Shown here: positions 15,137-21,568 of the stretch, in pieces | How positions within the stretch are numbered: the stretch's first letter is position 1 | Layout of the letters: each line of letters starts with the position of its first letter | Assembly: GCA_004525355.1 (NCBI GenBank) | Contig: SPCK01000001.1 | Coordinates: forward strand, 1 to 21,568 | Direction of reading: 5' to 3' | DNA length: 21,568 nucleotides | DNA from: Spirochaetales bacterium | Lineage (GTDB): Bacteria > Spirochaetota > Spirochaetia > Treponematales > UBA12059 | Program-made: the position numbers and the translations under genes | The notes under the pieces: generated by a model | Seen by the model: the letters and a program-made list of their open reading frames with translations, nothing else | What the model was told of the DNA's origin: nothing | The model's database searches: none

Positions 15137-15158
15137 GGTCGAGCCTATCTGCTAATTT
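15130..15158 (+). promoter_or_regulatory. Predicted promoter of rpsT-hup-lnt
   Basis: TTGACA (15130-15135), a 17-base spacer and TAATTT (15153-15158). A strong -35 box suits a ribosomal protein gene. It overlaps the -35 box of the plsC promoter on the other strand. Confidence 0.65.
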
Positions 15159-15225
15159 CTTATCCCGACGTTAATTCCAGACGAATAGAACGTTTGATCG
15201 CGCGCACATGGTTATGGAGGATACT

Positions 15226-15495
15226 TTGGCTACCAAGCAATCTTCGGCAGAAAAGCGGCACCTGCAGGACGAAAAAAGCCGCATTCGCAACAAGCAGGTC
15301 AAGAGCAGCGTCCGCACGGCCGTAAAGAAGGTAGTGACGGCCGCTCACGCCAAGGACAAGGCCGCTGCCGATGCCACGCTCAAGGAAATGATCAGCCAGA
15401 TCGATACTGCAGCTCGCAAGGGCATCATCAAGAAGAATAACGCCGCACGGAAGAAGTCCCGTATGCAGCGTCTCGTGAATCTGCTCGGCGCCTGA
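15226..15495 (+). CDS. rpsT: 30S ribosomal protein S20
   Basis: An 89-residue basic protein that binds 16S rRNA early in small-subunit assembly. The chosen start is the TTG at 15226: GGAGG lies 5 bases before it, and the product (M)ATKQSSAEKRHLQDEKSRIR matches the S20 N-terminus. The in-frame ATGs at 15208 and 15214 overlap or precede that ribosome site and would add residues S20 proteins do not have. The body has the usual helical lysine-rich pattern (RNKQVKSSVRTAVKKV and ARKGIIKKNNAARKKSRMQR, then LVNLLGA). In E. coli S20 represses its own translation and also uses a non-ATG start; the TTG start here fits that theme. It is the first gene of an operon with HU and lnt. Confidence 0.95.
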   Translation: MATKQSSAEKRHLQDEKSRIRNKQVKSSVRTAVKKVVTAAHAKDKAAADATLKEMISQIDTAARKGIIKKNNAARKKSRMQRLVNLLGA

Positions 15496-15521
15496 GCACG
15501 GACACAGGAATTCCTCAGACG

Positions 15522-15561
15522 CCGGCGCCGATTTAACAGTATGCGCCGGTGGCCCCGCCGG
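15522..15561 (+). promoter_or_regulatory. Alternative stem-loops between rpsT and the HU gene
   Basis: CCGGCGC (15522-15528) pairs with GCGCCGG (15543-15549). A second CGCCGG at 15556-15561 could pair with the same left arm and ends directly against the TAGGAG ribosome site of the HU gene. There is no T-tract, so this is not a plain terminator. Switching between the two forms could change HU translation. Confidence 0.4.
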
Positions 15562-15574
15562 TAGGAGAAGCGCC

Positions 15575-15916
15575 ATGTCACGGAAGGCAACCAAGGCTGA
15601 GCTTATCGACGCTCTCCACGAGCGTTCTGCCATCAGCCGCAAGGATATCCATGCACTCATCGACGGACTCTTCGAGGAGATCAAGAAATCCATCCTCTCG
15701 GAGAAAGCGGTGGAACTCCGTGGTTTCGGCACCTTTGAGGTACGGATCCGCAAGGGACGAAAACGGGCGCGAAACCCCAAGACTGGCGAACCCGTTTCCG
15801 TTTCCGACCATGGCGTAGCCGTTTTCCGACCCGGCCGGGAACTCAAGGTTGAAGCCTGGAAGATTGGCGCCACTGGCGAGCGGACGATTGATGCCGTCAC
15901 GAGCGACGAACAATAA
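15575..15916 (+). CDS. HU/IHF-family DNA-binding protein
   Basis: A 113-residue nucleoid protein that binds and bends DNA as a dimer. The dimerisation helices (KAELIDALHE; SRKDIHALIDGLFEEIKKSI) are followed by ELRGFGTFEVRIRKGRKRAR, the beta arm start NPKTGEPVSV and VFRPGRELK, all signature HU features. About 20 extra residues follow the usual end (roughly 95-113, rich in small and charged residues). Whether it is HU or IHF-like cannot be decided by eye; spirochaetes usually have one HU-type protein. TAGGAG lies 7 bases before the ATG. It is the second gene of the rpsT operon and overlaps lnt by 26 bases. Confidence 0.95.
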   Translation: MSRKATKAELIDALHERSAISRKDIHALIDGLFEEIKKSILSEKAVELRGFGTFEVRIRKGRKRARNPKTGEPVSVSDHGVAVFRPGRELKVEAWKIGATGERTIDAVTSDEQ

Positions 15917-17531
15917 TCAACCCTTTCCACTTCGCCGGTTTTACCTTCCCGTTTCGATAGCACTGTATATCCTCGCTTTTCCAGGCTTGGTTCCAGGCAC
16001 CGGTTTGCTGGCGTTCTGTGCCTTGGTTCCCGCATTGCTCTGGCTCGAGCAAGCCCGCCCCGTGCACGCGGCAATTTTCGGCTTCGCGTTCGGAGCGCTC
16101 ACGTATACCGGCATAACATACTGGCTCATTCCCTATCATCTTGCTGCCCTGGGCCTATCCATCGGCTTGGCCGCGTTCTGGTTCGCGGCCTTGTTCTTCA
16201 TACTGGCGCTCCTCCTTTCGTCGCGTCGGTGGATCCTGGCATTGGCCGTCCCGATAGTGTGGACCGCGGTTGAAATCGGACGATCCTCGGGATTCCTCGG
16301 CTTTCCGTATGGGACCCTACCGTATGCGCTTTACCGATACGATTTGGCGCTCAGGCTCGCCTCGGTGGGTGGAGTGGTGACAGTGGGGTTGGTCATCGTT
16401 TCGGCCAACCTGGGATTCTATCTGAGCACCAGGAGATTCCTGATCCAAAACTCCTCCGCCGGGATTTCAGCTCCGGCAGGAAAGCGGCGCTGGCTCCAGG
16501 CACTACCCGCGTCGATTGGCGCGCTCGTCATGCTCGTCGTAGCCATCGCCGGATACCCCCGGCCGACGGATGCCGTTACCCGTGGCGATCCGTCCATGGC
16601 GCCAGCGAATGGAATATTCCGGGTCGCCCTCATCCAGCCAAACATACGCAAGGCCCAGAAAACGCCCGCAGACTACGCATCCGCGATTGCCATCCTGACA
16701 GACCTCAGCGAGCGTGCGCTCGGCGGTTCGCCTGGGCTCGTGGCGTGGCATGAAACCGCAGTCGTACCCCCTCTGGAGTGGCATTTGCGCCATCGGCCCG
16801 ATCGCGCTATCTATGAGCCATTGGCGGTGTTGAAGACCTTTCTCGGGGACTATCCGGTGCCACTACTCATTGGGAACGGTTGGGCCGATCCCAATGGCCT
16901 CGACCGCACCGTCGGCGGAAATGCCACCGTTCTATACGAGCGTGGGATAGCGAAGAACTACTACATCAAGATGCGACTGGTACCGTTCTCCGAATACTTC
17001 CCCTATGAAAAGACTTTTCCGGGGCTTGCTCGATGGCTTGTATACAATTTCGGCTATTTCTGGATACCCGGAACAGAGCACGTACTTTTCAGGGTCGCCG
17101 GAATGTCATTCGCGACGCCTATCTGCTTTGAAGATTCTTTCGGTGAACATGTAGCCGACTTTGACGAACCGGACTTCTTCATCGTTCAGACCAATGACGC
17201 TTGGGCGAAGTCCGCGGCTATGCAGGAACAACATCTCTCCATGTCCGCCTTCCGCGCCGCGGAAACGGGAACGGTAGTTCTCCGCGTTGCCAATACCGGG
17301 TCTACGGCCGCCTTGGCTCCCAACGGCAGTGTGGTGGCGGTTCTACCGCCCTTCGAGACGGATATCCTGTTGGCAGACATACGCAAAGGAACCGGGAGCC
17401 ATACCCTGTACGAACGGGGTGGGCGTCATATCGAATCCGTTATCTGGCTGTCCGGTCTGGCATTGGGCATCCTGGCTTGCTTCCGGGCTTTTATGATCCG
17501 CGCCCGGCGTCGCGCAATCGTTTCAGATTGA
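15891..17531 (+). CDS. lnt: Apolipoprotein N-acyltransferase
   Basis: A 546-residue inner-membrane enzyme that adds the third fatty acid to the N-terminal cysteine of lipoproteins, using phospholipid as donor. About seven hydrophobic segments lie in the N-terminal 230 residues, and one closes the C-terminus (VIWLSGLALGILACF). The nitrilase-type domain lies between (about 240-510) with the catalytic triad E288 (AWHETAV), K360 (YYIKMRLVPFSEYFP) and C412 (ICFEDSFGE). These positions and spacings are close to E. coli E267/K335/C387. HETA replaces the usual PETA. The ATG at 15891, inside the HU gene, is preferred over a TTG at 15849; neither has a strong ribosome site, so translation may be coupled to HU. 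Lipoproteins are abundant in spirochaetes. Confidence 0.94.
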   Translation: MPSRATNNNQPFPLRRFYLPVSIALYILAFPGLVPGTGLLAFCALVPALLWLEQARPVHAAIFGFAFGALTYTGITYWLIPYHLAALGLSIGLAAFWFAALFFILALLLSSRRWILALAVPIVWTAVEIGRSSGFLGFPYGTLPYALYRYDLALRLASVGGVVTVGLVIVSANLGFYLSTRRFLIQNSSAGISAPAGKRRWLQALPASIGALVMLVVAIAGYPRPTDAVTRGDPSMAPANGIFRVALIQPNIRKAQKTPADYASAIAILTDLSERALGGSPGLVAWHETAVVPPLEWHLRHRPDRAIYEPLAVLKTFLGDYPVPLLIGNGWADPNGLDRTVGGNATVLYERGIAKNYYIKMRLVPFSEYFPYEKTFPGLARWLVYNFGYFWIPGTEHVLFRVAGMSFATPICFEDSFGEHVADFDEPDFFIVQTNDAWAKSAAMQEQHLSMSAFRAAETGTVVLRVANTGSTAALAPNGSVVAVLPPFETDILLADIRKGTGSHTLYERGGRHIESVIWLSGLALGILACFRAFMIRARRRAIVSD

Positions 17532-17556
17532 CAAGAAAGCCCGGGTATAGGACAAT
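17528..17556 (+). promoter_or_regulatory. Predicted promoter of the response-regulator gene
   Basis: TTGACA (17528-17533) overlaps the lnt stop codon; after a 17-base spacer comes GACAAT (17551-17556). The leader would be about 60 bases. It allows the regulator to be expressed independently of the rpsT operon. Confidence 0.55.
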
Positions 17557-17623
17557 GCTCGCGACAGGTCGATCCCCGCGACCTTCCACCATAGTCCAAC
17601 ACAGGCGACGACCGGAGAACAGC

Positions 17624-18292
17624 ATGGACATGAAGAAACGTATATTGGTAGTGGATGACGAGCAGATCAACCTCGAATTTTTCGACGTCATGCTCTCCAA
17701 GCTTGGCTTCTCCGTACACAAGGCGGAAAATGGGCAGGAAGCCCTTGATTCGATTCGACGCTTGAAGCCGGACTTGGTAATTCTCGATAACATCATGCCC
17801 AAGGTATCCGGATGGGAAGTGACGAAGATCGTCAAATCCTCGCCAGAGTACGCCGAATATGCTGACACGCCTATCATCATGTTTTCCGCTTTGGACGACG
17901 TCAAGGATAAGGTGGAAGGGCTTGAACTCGGTGCGGATGACTACATAACAAAGCCATTCAATTTCGCCGAAGTGCTCGCACGCATCCGCGCAGTACTCCG
18001 GACACATGACCTGATGCGCCAGATAGAGAATCGCGAACGTCGCCTGCATATCGGCGACAAGGCAGTCGATGATGTCCAGAGTATCGCGACCGAGCTCAGG
18101 CAGATCATTGGCAACATCAACTCCTCATGTTCGGATGCGGATACCGTCAAGAATTTGGCCAAGGAAAGCTCGATTAAACTTGACGCGCTTGAACGCCGTA
18201 TAGCATCATTGAAGGAAGATACCGAAAGCTTGCGCAAGGAAGCTGCCGACATGGCGGCCATCCGTACCAGGATACGAGCTGACGTTCGTTGA
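17624..18292 (+). CDS. Response regulator: receiver domain with a coiled-coil C-terminus
   Basis: A 222-residue cytoplasmic protein. Residues 5-125 are a complete receiver domain: acidic pair D11/D12 (VVDDEQ), phospho-acceptor D55 (LVILDNIMP), S88 (IIMFSA) and K110 (YITKPF). The remaining 95 residues are helical and charged (ENRERRLHIGDKAVDDVQSI; LDALERRIASLKEDTESLRK) and look like a coiled coil. No DNA-binding, GGDEF, HD-GYP or kinase domain is present, so output is probably by protein contact. The ATG at 17624 has GGAGA 5 bases upstream; a second ATG at 17630 is possible. No histidine kinase lies nearby, so the partner is elsewhere. A small TPR-like gene follows 91 bp downstream. Confidence 0.92.
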   Translation: MDMKKRILVVDDEQINLEFFDVMLSKLGFSVHKAENGQEALDSIRRLKPDLVILDNIMPKVSGWEVTKIVKSSPEYAEYADTPIIMFSALDDVKDKVEGLELGADDYITKPFNFAEVLARIRAVLRTHDLMRQIENRERRLHIGDKAVDDVQSIATELRQIIGNINSSCSDADTVKNLAKESSIKLDALERRIASLKEDTESLRKEAADMAAIRTRIRADVR

Positions 18293-18307
18293 AGCTGTCC
18301 CCGCGCG

Positions 18308-18350
18308 GAGCACCCAACGACGGAGAACGACGCCCTCCGATTCCGTGCTC
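18308..18350 (+). promoter_or_regulatory. Two-part stem-loop before the small TPR-like gene
   Basis: GAGCAC (18308-18313) pairs with GTGCTC (18345-18350), enclosing CGGAG (18321-18325) with CTCCG (18335-18339). No T-tract follows. It may reduce read-through from the response regulator or protect the downstream mRNA. Confidence 0.3.
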
Positions 18351-18383
18351 GTACGCCAATCGGCGCTTGTACAAGGAGCCGTC

Positions 18384-18605
18384 ATGATTAGCGAGGAAAA
18401 GAAACGCGTACTCGAGCTTTTTGGAGAAGGCCGAAAACTATACAAGCTCATGCGCTTCGAAGATGCGGTAGCCCGCTTCCAGGCAGCACTGGACGTCGAT
18501 CCCAATGACGGCCCTTCCAAGGTATACCTGGATCGCTGCAAACACTATGCCGGAGACCCCCCCGATGAGGATTGGGACGGCGTATACGTGATGAAGCATA
18601 AATAG
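18384..18605 (+). CDS. Small TPR-like protein resembling adenylate-cyclase C-terminal tails
   Basis: A 73-residue protein; AAGGAG lies 5 bases before the ATG at 18384. It consists of one helical repeat pair (LFGEGRKLYKLMRFEDAVAR, then FQAALDVDPNDGPSKVYLDR) and the ending CKHYAGDPPDEDWDGVYVMK. The pattern 'P-x-D-G-P-S ... RC ... P ... W-D-G-V' is, from memory, what ends many class III adenylate cyclases with an N-terminal CHASE2 or HAMP part, where it follows the catalytic domain. Here it stands alone with no cyclase domain. It may be a free adaptor that interacts with such cyclases or with the response regulator just upstream; this is inference. Length, start and codon use support a real gene. 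Confidence 0.7.
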   Translation: MISEEKKRVLELFGEGRKLYKLMRFEDAVARFQAALDVDPNDGPSKVYLDRCKHYAGDPPDEDWDGVYVMKHK

Positions 18606-18716
18606 ATTCGAGAGGCATACAGTGCGCCTTCGCTTTCCGGGGCGGTAAGGCCGTATTAAATCCATAACCGGCCGAAAGAATCATGAATGATTCCGGCGGC
18701 CACCAAAAGGTTCATG

Positions 18717-19115
18717 ATGGTAAAGAAACCATCCGCTACGAGATCGGCGGAAATCACGACGATCCTGGGACCTGGCACGACTTTGACAGGAACCCTCAGC
18801 TTCGAGTCCAACCTCATGATACGCGGCTCGTTCGAAGGAGACATCGACGCCAAAGGCGCCCTGTACATCGACCAAGGGGCCACAATCAATGCCAACAAGA
18901 TCAAGGCCATGAGCATTTTTGTCGCAGGATCGGTAAAGGGAGATCTCGAAGCGGTGGACAAGGTCGAGCTGAAGCCGAGCGCCCAGGTACGCGGCAACGT
19001 CCGTACTTCCAAGCTCAGGATCGCCGACGGCGTTATTTTCGAAGGCCGATGCGAGATGATCAACAACAGGGAAGGCTTCGATCCCTTCGGTCAACAGGCC
19101 AACGACCGCCTTTGA
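18717..19115 (+). CDS. Bactofilin family cytoskeletal protein
   Basis: A protein of about 132 residues that should polymerise without nucleotide into filaments used in cell shape, wall synthesis or placing of proteins. The short polar N-terminus (MVKKPSATRS) leads to the beta-helical core: TILGPGTTLTGTLSFESNLM, IRGSFEGDID, ALYIDQGATI, VAGSVKGDLEAVDKVELKPS, QVRGNVRTSKLRIADGVIFE and GRCEM, the typical bactofilin rungs. AAAAGG lies 6 bases before the ATG at 18717; ATGs at 18714 and 18687 are alternatives that change only the disordered tail. It overlaps the downstream CinA-type gene by one base (TGATG), so the two are probably translated together. In Leptospira a bactofilin influences helical shape; the same role here is inference. 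Confidence 0.92.
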   Translation: MVKKPSATRSAEITTILGPGTTLTGTLSFESNLMIRGSFEGDIDAKGALYIDQGATINANKIKAMSIFVAGSVKGDLEAVDKVELKPSAQVRGNVRTSKLRIADGVIFEGRCEMINNREGFDPFGQQANDRL

Positions 19116-19636
19116 TGCCCGATTCAGCAGCGGCACGGCTTGTTGATGCTCTTCACCGAAAATCCATGACCATAGCAGGCGCTGAATCCTGTACAGGCGG
19201 GATTGTCGCGACCTCCATTACCGCCGTACCAGGCGCTTCGAAAGTATTTGCAGGAGCTATCGTTGCCTATGCCAATGCTTCGAAGACAAGGATCCTTCAT
19301 GTTCGGGAAGAGTTACTGGAAACATATGGCGCCGTATCACGTGAATGCGCAGTCGCCATGGCCACCGGAGCCGCAAGCGTATTCGGAACGGACGCTGGAT
19401 ACGGCATTACAGGAATAGCGGGACCCGCCGGCGGATCTCCGGAAAAACCGGTAGGAACTGTCTGGCTTGCGTACTGGATCAAAGGCAGGGTCCAGTCGGA
19501 ATTATTGCACCTTGGAGGATCCCGCGACGATATTCGAAAGGGCGCGGCTGATCATGTACTGTTGCGGCTCGAAACGGAAATTTCCCGAATATTCGAGCTT
19601 GACAATCCATTGGATACGGGAGTATCGTCGCGATAG
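19115..19636 (+). CDS. pncC: CinA C-terminal-domain protein (nicotinamide-nucleotide amidohydrolase)
   Basis: A 173-residue cytoplasmic enzyme consisting only of the CinA C-terminal domain. In this family (PncC) it converts nicotinamide mononucleotide to nicotinate mononucleotide and ammonia in the NAD salvage cycle. Family motifs: AGAESCTGG (with the catalytic serine), VAYANASK (with the lysine), and GITGIAGPAGGSPEKPVGTV. The N-terminal ADP-ribose pyrophosphatase domain of full CinA is absent, which is common. The start ATG at 19115 overlaps the bactofilin stop codon by one base (TGATG); no ribosome site of its own is evident, which fits coupled translation. There is no direct link between NMN salvage and bactofilin. 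The tail after about residue 155 is variable. Confidence 0.92.
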   Translation: MPDSAAARLVDALHRKSMTIAGAESCTGGIVATSITAVPGASKVFAGAIVAYANASKTRILHVREELLETYGAVSRECAVAMATGAASVFGTDAGYGITGIAGPAGGSPEKPVGTVWLAYWIKGRVQSELLHLGGSRDDIRKGAADHVLLRLETEISRIFELDNPLDTGVSSR

Positions 19637-19954
19637 GAAAAATATTCTGCGCGGATCAGGTTCCGCATTGGGGACGCAACGCCAATGGTCTTGCGTACTC
19701 GCCTCCTTCCGCCACAAACGGAAATACTTACAGTCTTACAGGCGCTGCTGGATACCATCCAGTAGCCTTGAACGAACCGGTACGTCTCCTTATGGAGTGC
19801 GGACCGGGTATCAATCTTTGGCGCCGCTCCGGGATACCCCTAGAAGCACGCCGGCCTTCCAACGTTTTCGTGTCCGGGATATTTGCCCATGATCGGGCGA
19901 CCTCGGTACGAGAATGACAACCAGGCCATCCTAAATCACGCAACGGAGTACGCA
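19637..19954 (+). promoter_or_regulatory. 318-bp gene-free region upstream of rho with structured elements
   Basis: No believable coding frame. A possible promoter lies inside the end of the preceding gene: TTGACA (19599-19604), 18 bases, TATCGT (19623-19628). That would give rho a leader of about 320 bases, such as is used in other bacteria for autoregulation of rho. Two structures stand out: interleaved 6-bp stems at 19666-19696 and a hairpin GCTGCTGGAT (19744-19753) with ATCCAGTAGC (19757-19766), with one G-U pair. No terminator with a T-tract was found. Confidence 0.5.
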
Positions 19955-21568
19955 ATGGCAATCATCCGTAAGGCGAGGCCGAACGAAGCAACTCATCCAG
20001 GCATCGGCACGGCACAATCCGAGCTCGATCTTGAGCATGATACACCTTCAGAAACTGCTACCGAGCCGACTGGCACGGATTCCTTGGATACGCAAGAGGA
20101 ATCATCTGACGCGGCGCCGAAGAAACGCGTCGTCAAAAGGCCGATTCAGCGTCAGGACGAAGTCCAGAAAAGGGACGAGTCGGGCGTCACGTACCCCGGG
20201 CATGGATCGTCGCGAAACAGCTATGATGAAGAATCCCATTTCGACAATCGCGCTTCATCGGTAGTTGTTCCCGGTTTCGTCCGCAAGCAGGAGAACTTCG
20301 ACAAGGCCAGGGAGGATGCGGTCAAACCCGAGCAAACCGACAACCGTGCCCGGCTCTCCATCAATGAATTGACCAGTATGGGCTTCAAGGAGCTGCGCGA
20401 ACTCGGTTCCCGCATGGGCCTCAACCACGAGGAAATGATGGTCCTGAAGAAACAGGAACTCATCTTCCAGGTTCTCAAGGCCCATACCGAACGAGGCGGT
20501 ATCATCTACGCCTACGGCTCGCTGGAAATCCTTCCTGACGGCTATGGTTTCCTGCGTTCACCCCAGAACAGCTACCTGCCGGGTTCCGACGACATCTATA
20601 TAAGCCCGTCCCAGATCAGGCTCTTCAACCTGAAAACGGGTGACACTGTATATGGCCAGATCCGGAGCCCGAAGGAAGGCGAACGGTTCTTCGCTATGCT
20701 TCGGGTCGAGCAGGTCAACTTCGACGAGCCGTCTGTCGCGCAGAACCGCATCCCCTTTGAGAACCTGACACCCCTCTATCCCGAAGTCCGGCTGAACCTT
20801 GAAACGGATACCAAGGAGATTTCCACACGGGTTATCAACCTGTTCTGCCCGATCGGCAAGGGCCAGCGCGCGCTTATCGTATCGCCACCCAAGACCGGCA
20901 AAACGATACTGCTTCAGCGGATAGCCAACGCTATCACCACCAACCATCCGGAAGTCTACCTCATCGTACTACTCATAGACGAACGGCCGGAAGAAGTAAC
21001 CGATATGGAGCGCACGGTCAAGGCCGAGGTAATTTCCTCGACCTTCGACGAGCAGGCCTCTCGTCACGTGCAGGTATCCGAGATGGTACTGGACAAGGCC
21101 AAGCGCCTGGTCGAGCATGGCAAGGACGTCGTAATCCTCCTCGATTCAATCACGAGGCTTGCGCGCGCCTATAACCAGACCGTACCCACCTCCGGCAAGA
21201 TACTGTCGGGCGGCGTGGACTCCAACGCGCTTCACAAGCCAAAGCGCTTCTTCGGCGCGGCTCGCAATATCGAGGGCGGAGGATCGCTGACCATCATCGC
21301 GACGGCGCTCATCGACACGGGTTCCCGCATGGACGAGGTGATCTTCGAGGAGTTCAAGGGCACCGGCAACATGGAGATCAACCTTGATCGACGCATGTCT
21401 GACAGACGGCTTTTCCCGGCCATCAACATAAAGAAATCAGGTACCCGCAAGGAAGAACTCCTTTTGACCGAGGAAGAACTTCAGAAAATCTGGGTTCTTC
21501 GCAAAGTGATCAGCCCCATGGATGACCTGGAGATCATGGAGCTCCTCATTGACAAGTTGATGAAAACC
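19955..21568 (+). CDS. rho: Transcription termination factor Rho, 3' end missing
   Basis: 538 codons are visible, and by comparison with E. coli Rho about 15-20 are missing beyond the right edge. The start ATG at 19955 has CGGAG 7 bases upstream. Rho is a hexameric RNA-dependent ATPase that ends transcription on unstructured RNA. Residues 1-131 are an unusual hydrophilic extension rich in Glu, Asp, Ser, Thr and Lys/Arg. The normal protein begins at about 132: an N-terminal helical domain ([20 protein letters not shown]), the RNA-binding fold ([35 protein letters not shown]), the Walker A loop SPPKTGKT (310-317) and the Walker B region [16 protein letters not shown], followed by the Q- and R-loop part ([11 protein letters not shown]). 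Key ATPase residues are intact. Confidence 0.97.
   Translation, partial: MAIIRKARPNEATHPGIGTAQSELDLEHDTPSETATEPTGTDSLDTQEESSDAAPKKRVVKRPIQRQDEVQKRDESGVTYPGHGSSRNSYDEESHFDNRASSVVVPGFVRKQENFDKAREDAVKPEQTDNRARLSINELTSMGFKELRELGSRMGLNHEEMMVLKKQELIFQVLKAHTERGGIIYAYGSLEILPDGYGFLRSPQNSYLPGSDDIYISPSQIRLFNLKTGDTVYGQIRSPKEGERFFAMLRVEQVNFDEPSVAQNRIPFENLTPLYPEVRLNLETDTKEISTRVINLFCPIGKGQRALIVSPPKTGKTILLQRIANAITTNHPEVYLIVLLIDERPEEVTDMERTVKAEVISSTFDEQASRHVQVSEMVLDKAKRLVEHGKDVVILLDSITRLARAYNQTVPTSGKILSGGVDSNALHKPKRFFGAARNIEGGGSLTIIATALIDTGSRMDEVIFEEFKGTGNMEINLDRRMSDRRLFPAINIKKSGTRKEELLLTEEELQKIWVLRKVISPMDDLEIMELLIDKLMKT

Noticed and set aside
18649..18673. GGCCG/CGGCC stem before the bactofilin gene
   Set aside because: Only 5 bp with a 15-base loop and no T-tract; expected by chance in GC-rich DNA.
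19467..19892. A 141-codon frame across the end of pncC and the rho leader
   Set aside because: Biased to Arg/Ser, overlaps pncC in another frame, and has no start signal or motif; the region is better read as untranslated leader.
1..21568. CRISPR array or prophage segment
   Set aside because: No regularly spaced repeats, no integrase, capsid or terminase genes; genes are ordinary chromosomal families.

Overview
The window looks like chromosomal DNA of a GC-rich free-living or host-associated spirochaete. The evidence is the combination of small outer-membrane beta-barrel proteins ending in phenylalanine, a FecR-domain barrel protein, several tetratricopeptide (TPR) proteins with membrane anchors or signal peptides, a bactofilin, and the order rpsT - HU - lnt ... 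rho, which resembles what I recall from Treponema. The genus cannot be fixed from the sequence alone. There is no prophage, CRISPR array, rRNA or tRNA that I can see; base composition and codon use are even across the window.

Left part (1-5823): the 3' part of an Rrf2/IscR-type regulator runs off the left edge. It converges on a fused pyrF-pyrE gene (last two steps of UMP synthesis) on the minus strand. Next is a two-gene operon for related outer-membrane barrels; the second barrel carries an N-terminal FecR domain and an acidic linker. The operon has a recognisable promoter and ends in a strong intrinsic terminator. A 139-bp inverted-repeat element (MITE-like) sits between that terminator and mutL.

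Middle part (6035-13796): mutL (mismatch repair, possibly leaderless) converges on a minus-strand pair of TPR genes. Divergent from those is a tightly coupled three-gene operon: a membrane-anchored TPR protein with a decayed Mrr-like nuclease domain, a calcineurin-like phosphoesterase, and a protein with a ParB/sulfiredoxin-like GNHR motif. The stop and start codons overlap at both junctions. This operon is the best candidate here for an undescribed system.

Right part (13797-21568): a 56-residue zinc-ribbon protein with a long structured leader; plsC (phospholipid synthesis) on the minus strand, whose promoter shares its -35 region with the divergent rpsT promoter; rpsT-hup-lnt; a receiver-domain response regulator with a coiled-coil tail; a 73-residue protein resembling the C-terminal tail of adenylate-cyclase-type proteins; bactofilin and a stand-alone CinA C-terminal domain (NMN deamidase), overlapping by one base; and rho, cut by the right edge some 15-20 codons before its end, with a long hydrophilic N-terminal extension and a leader that could form a pseudoknot.

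All calls are from reading the sequence; no database search was possible.
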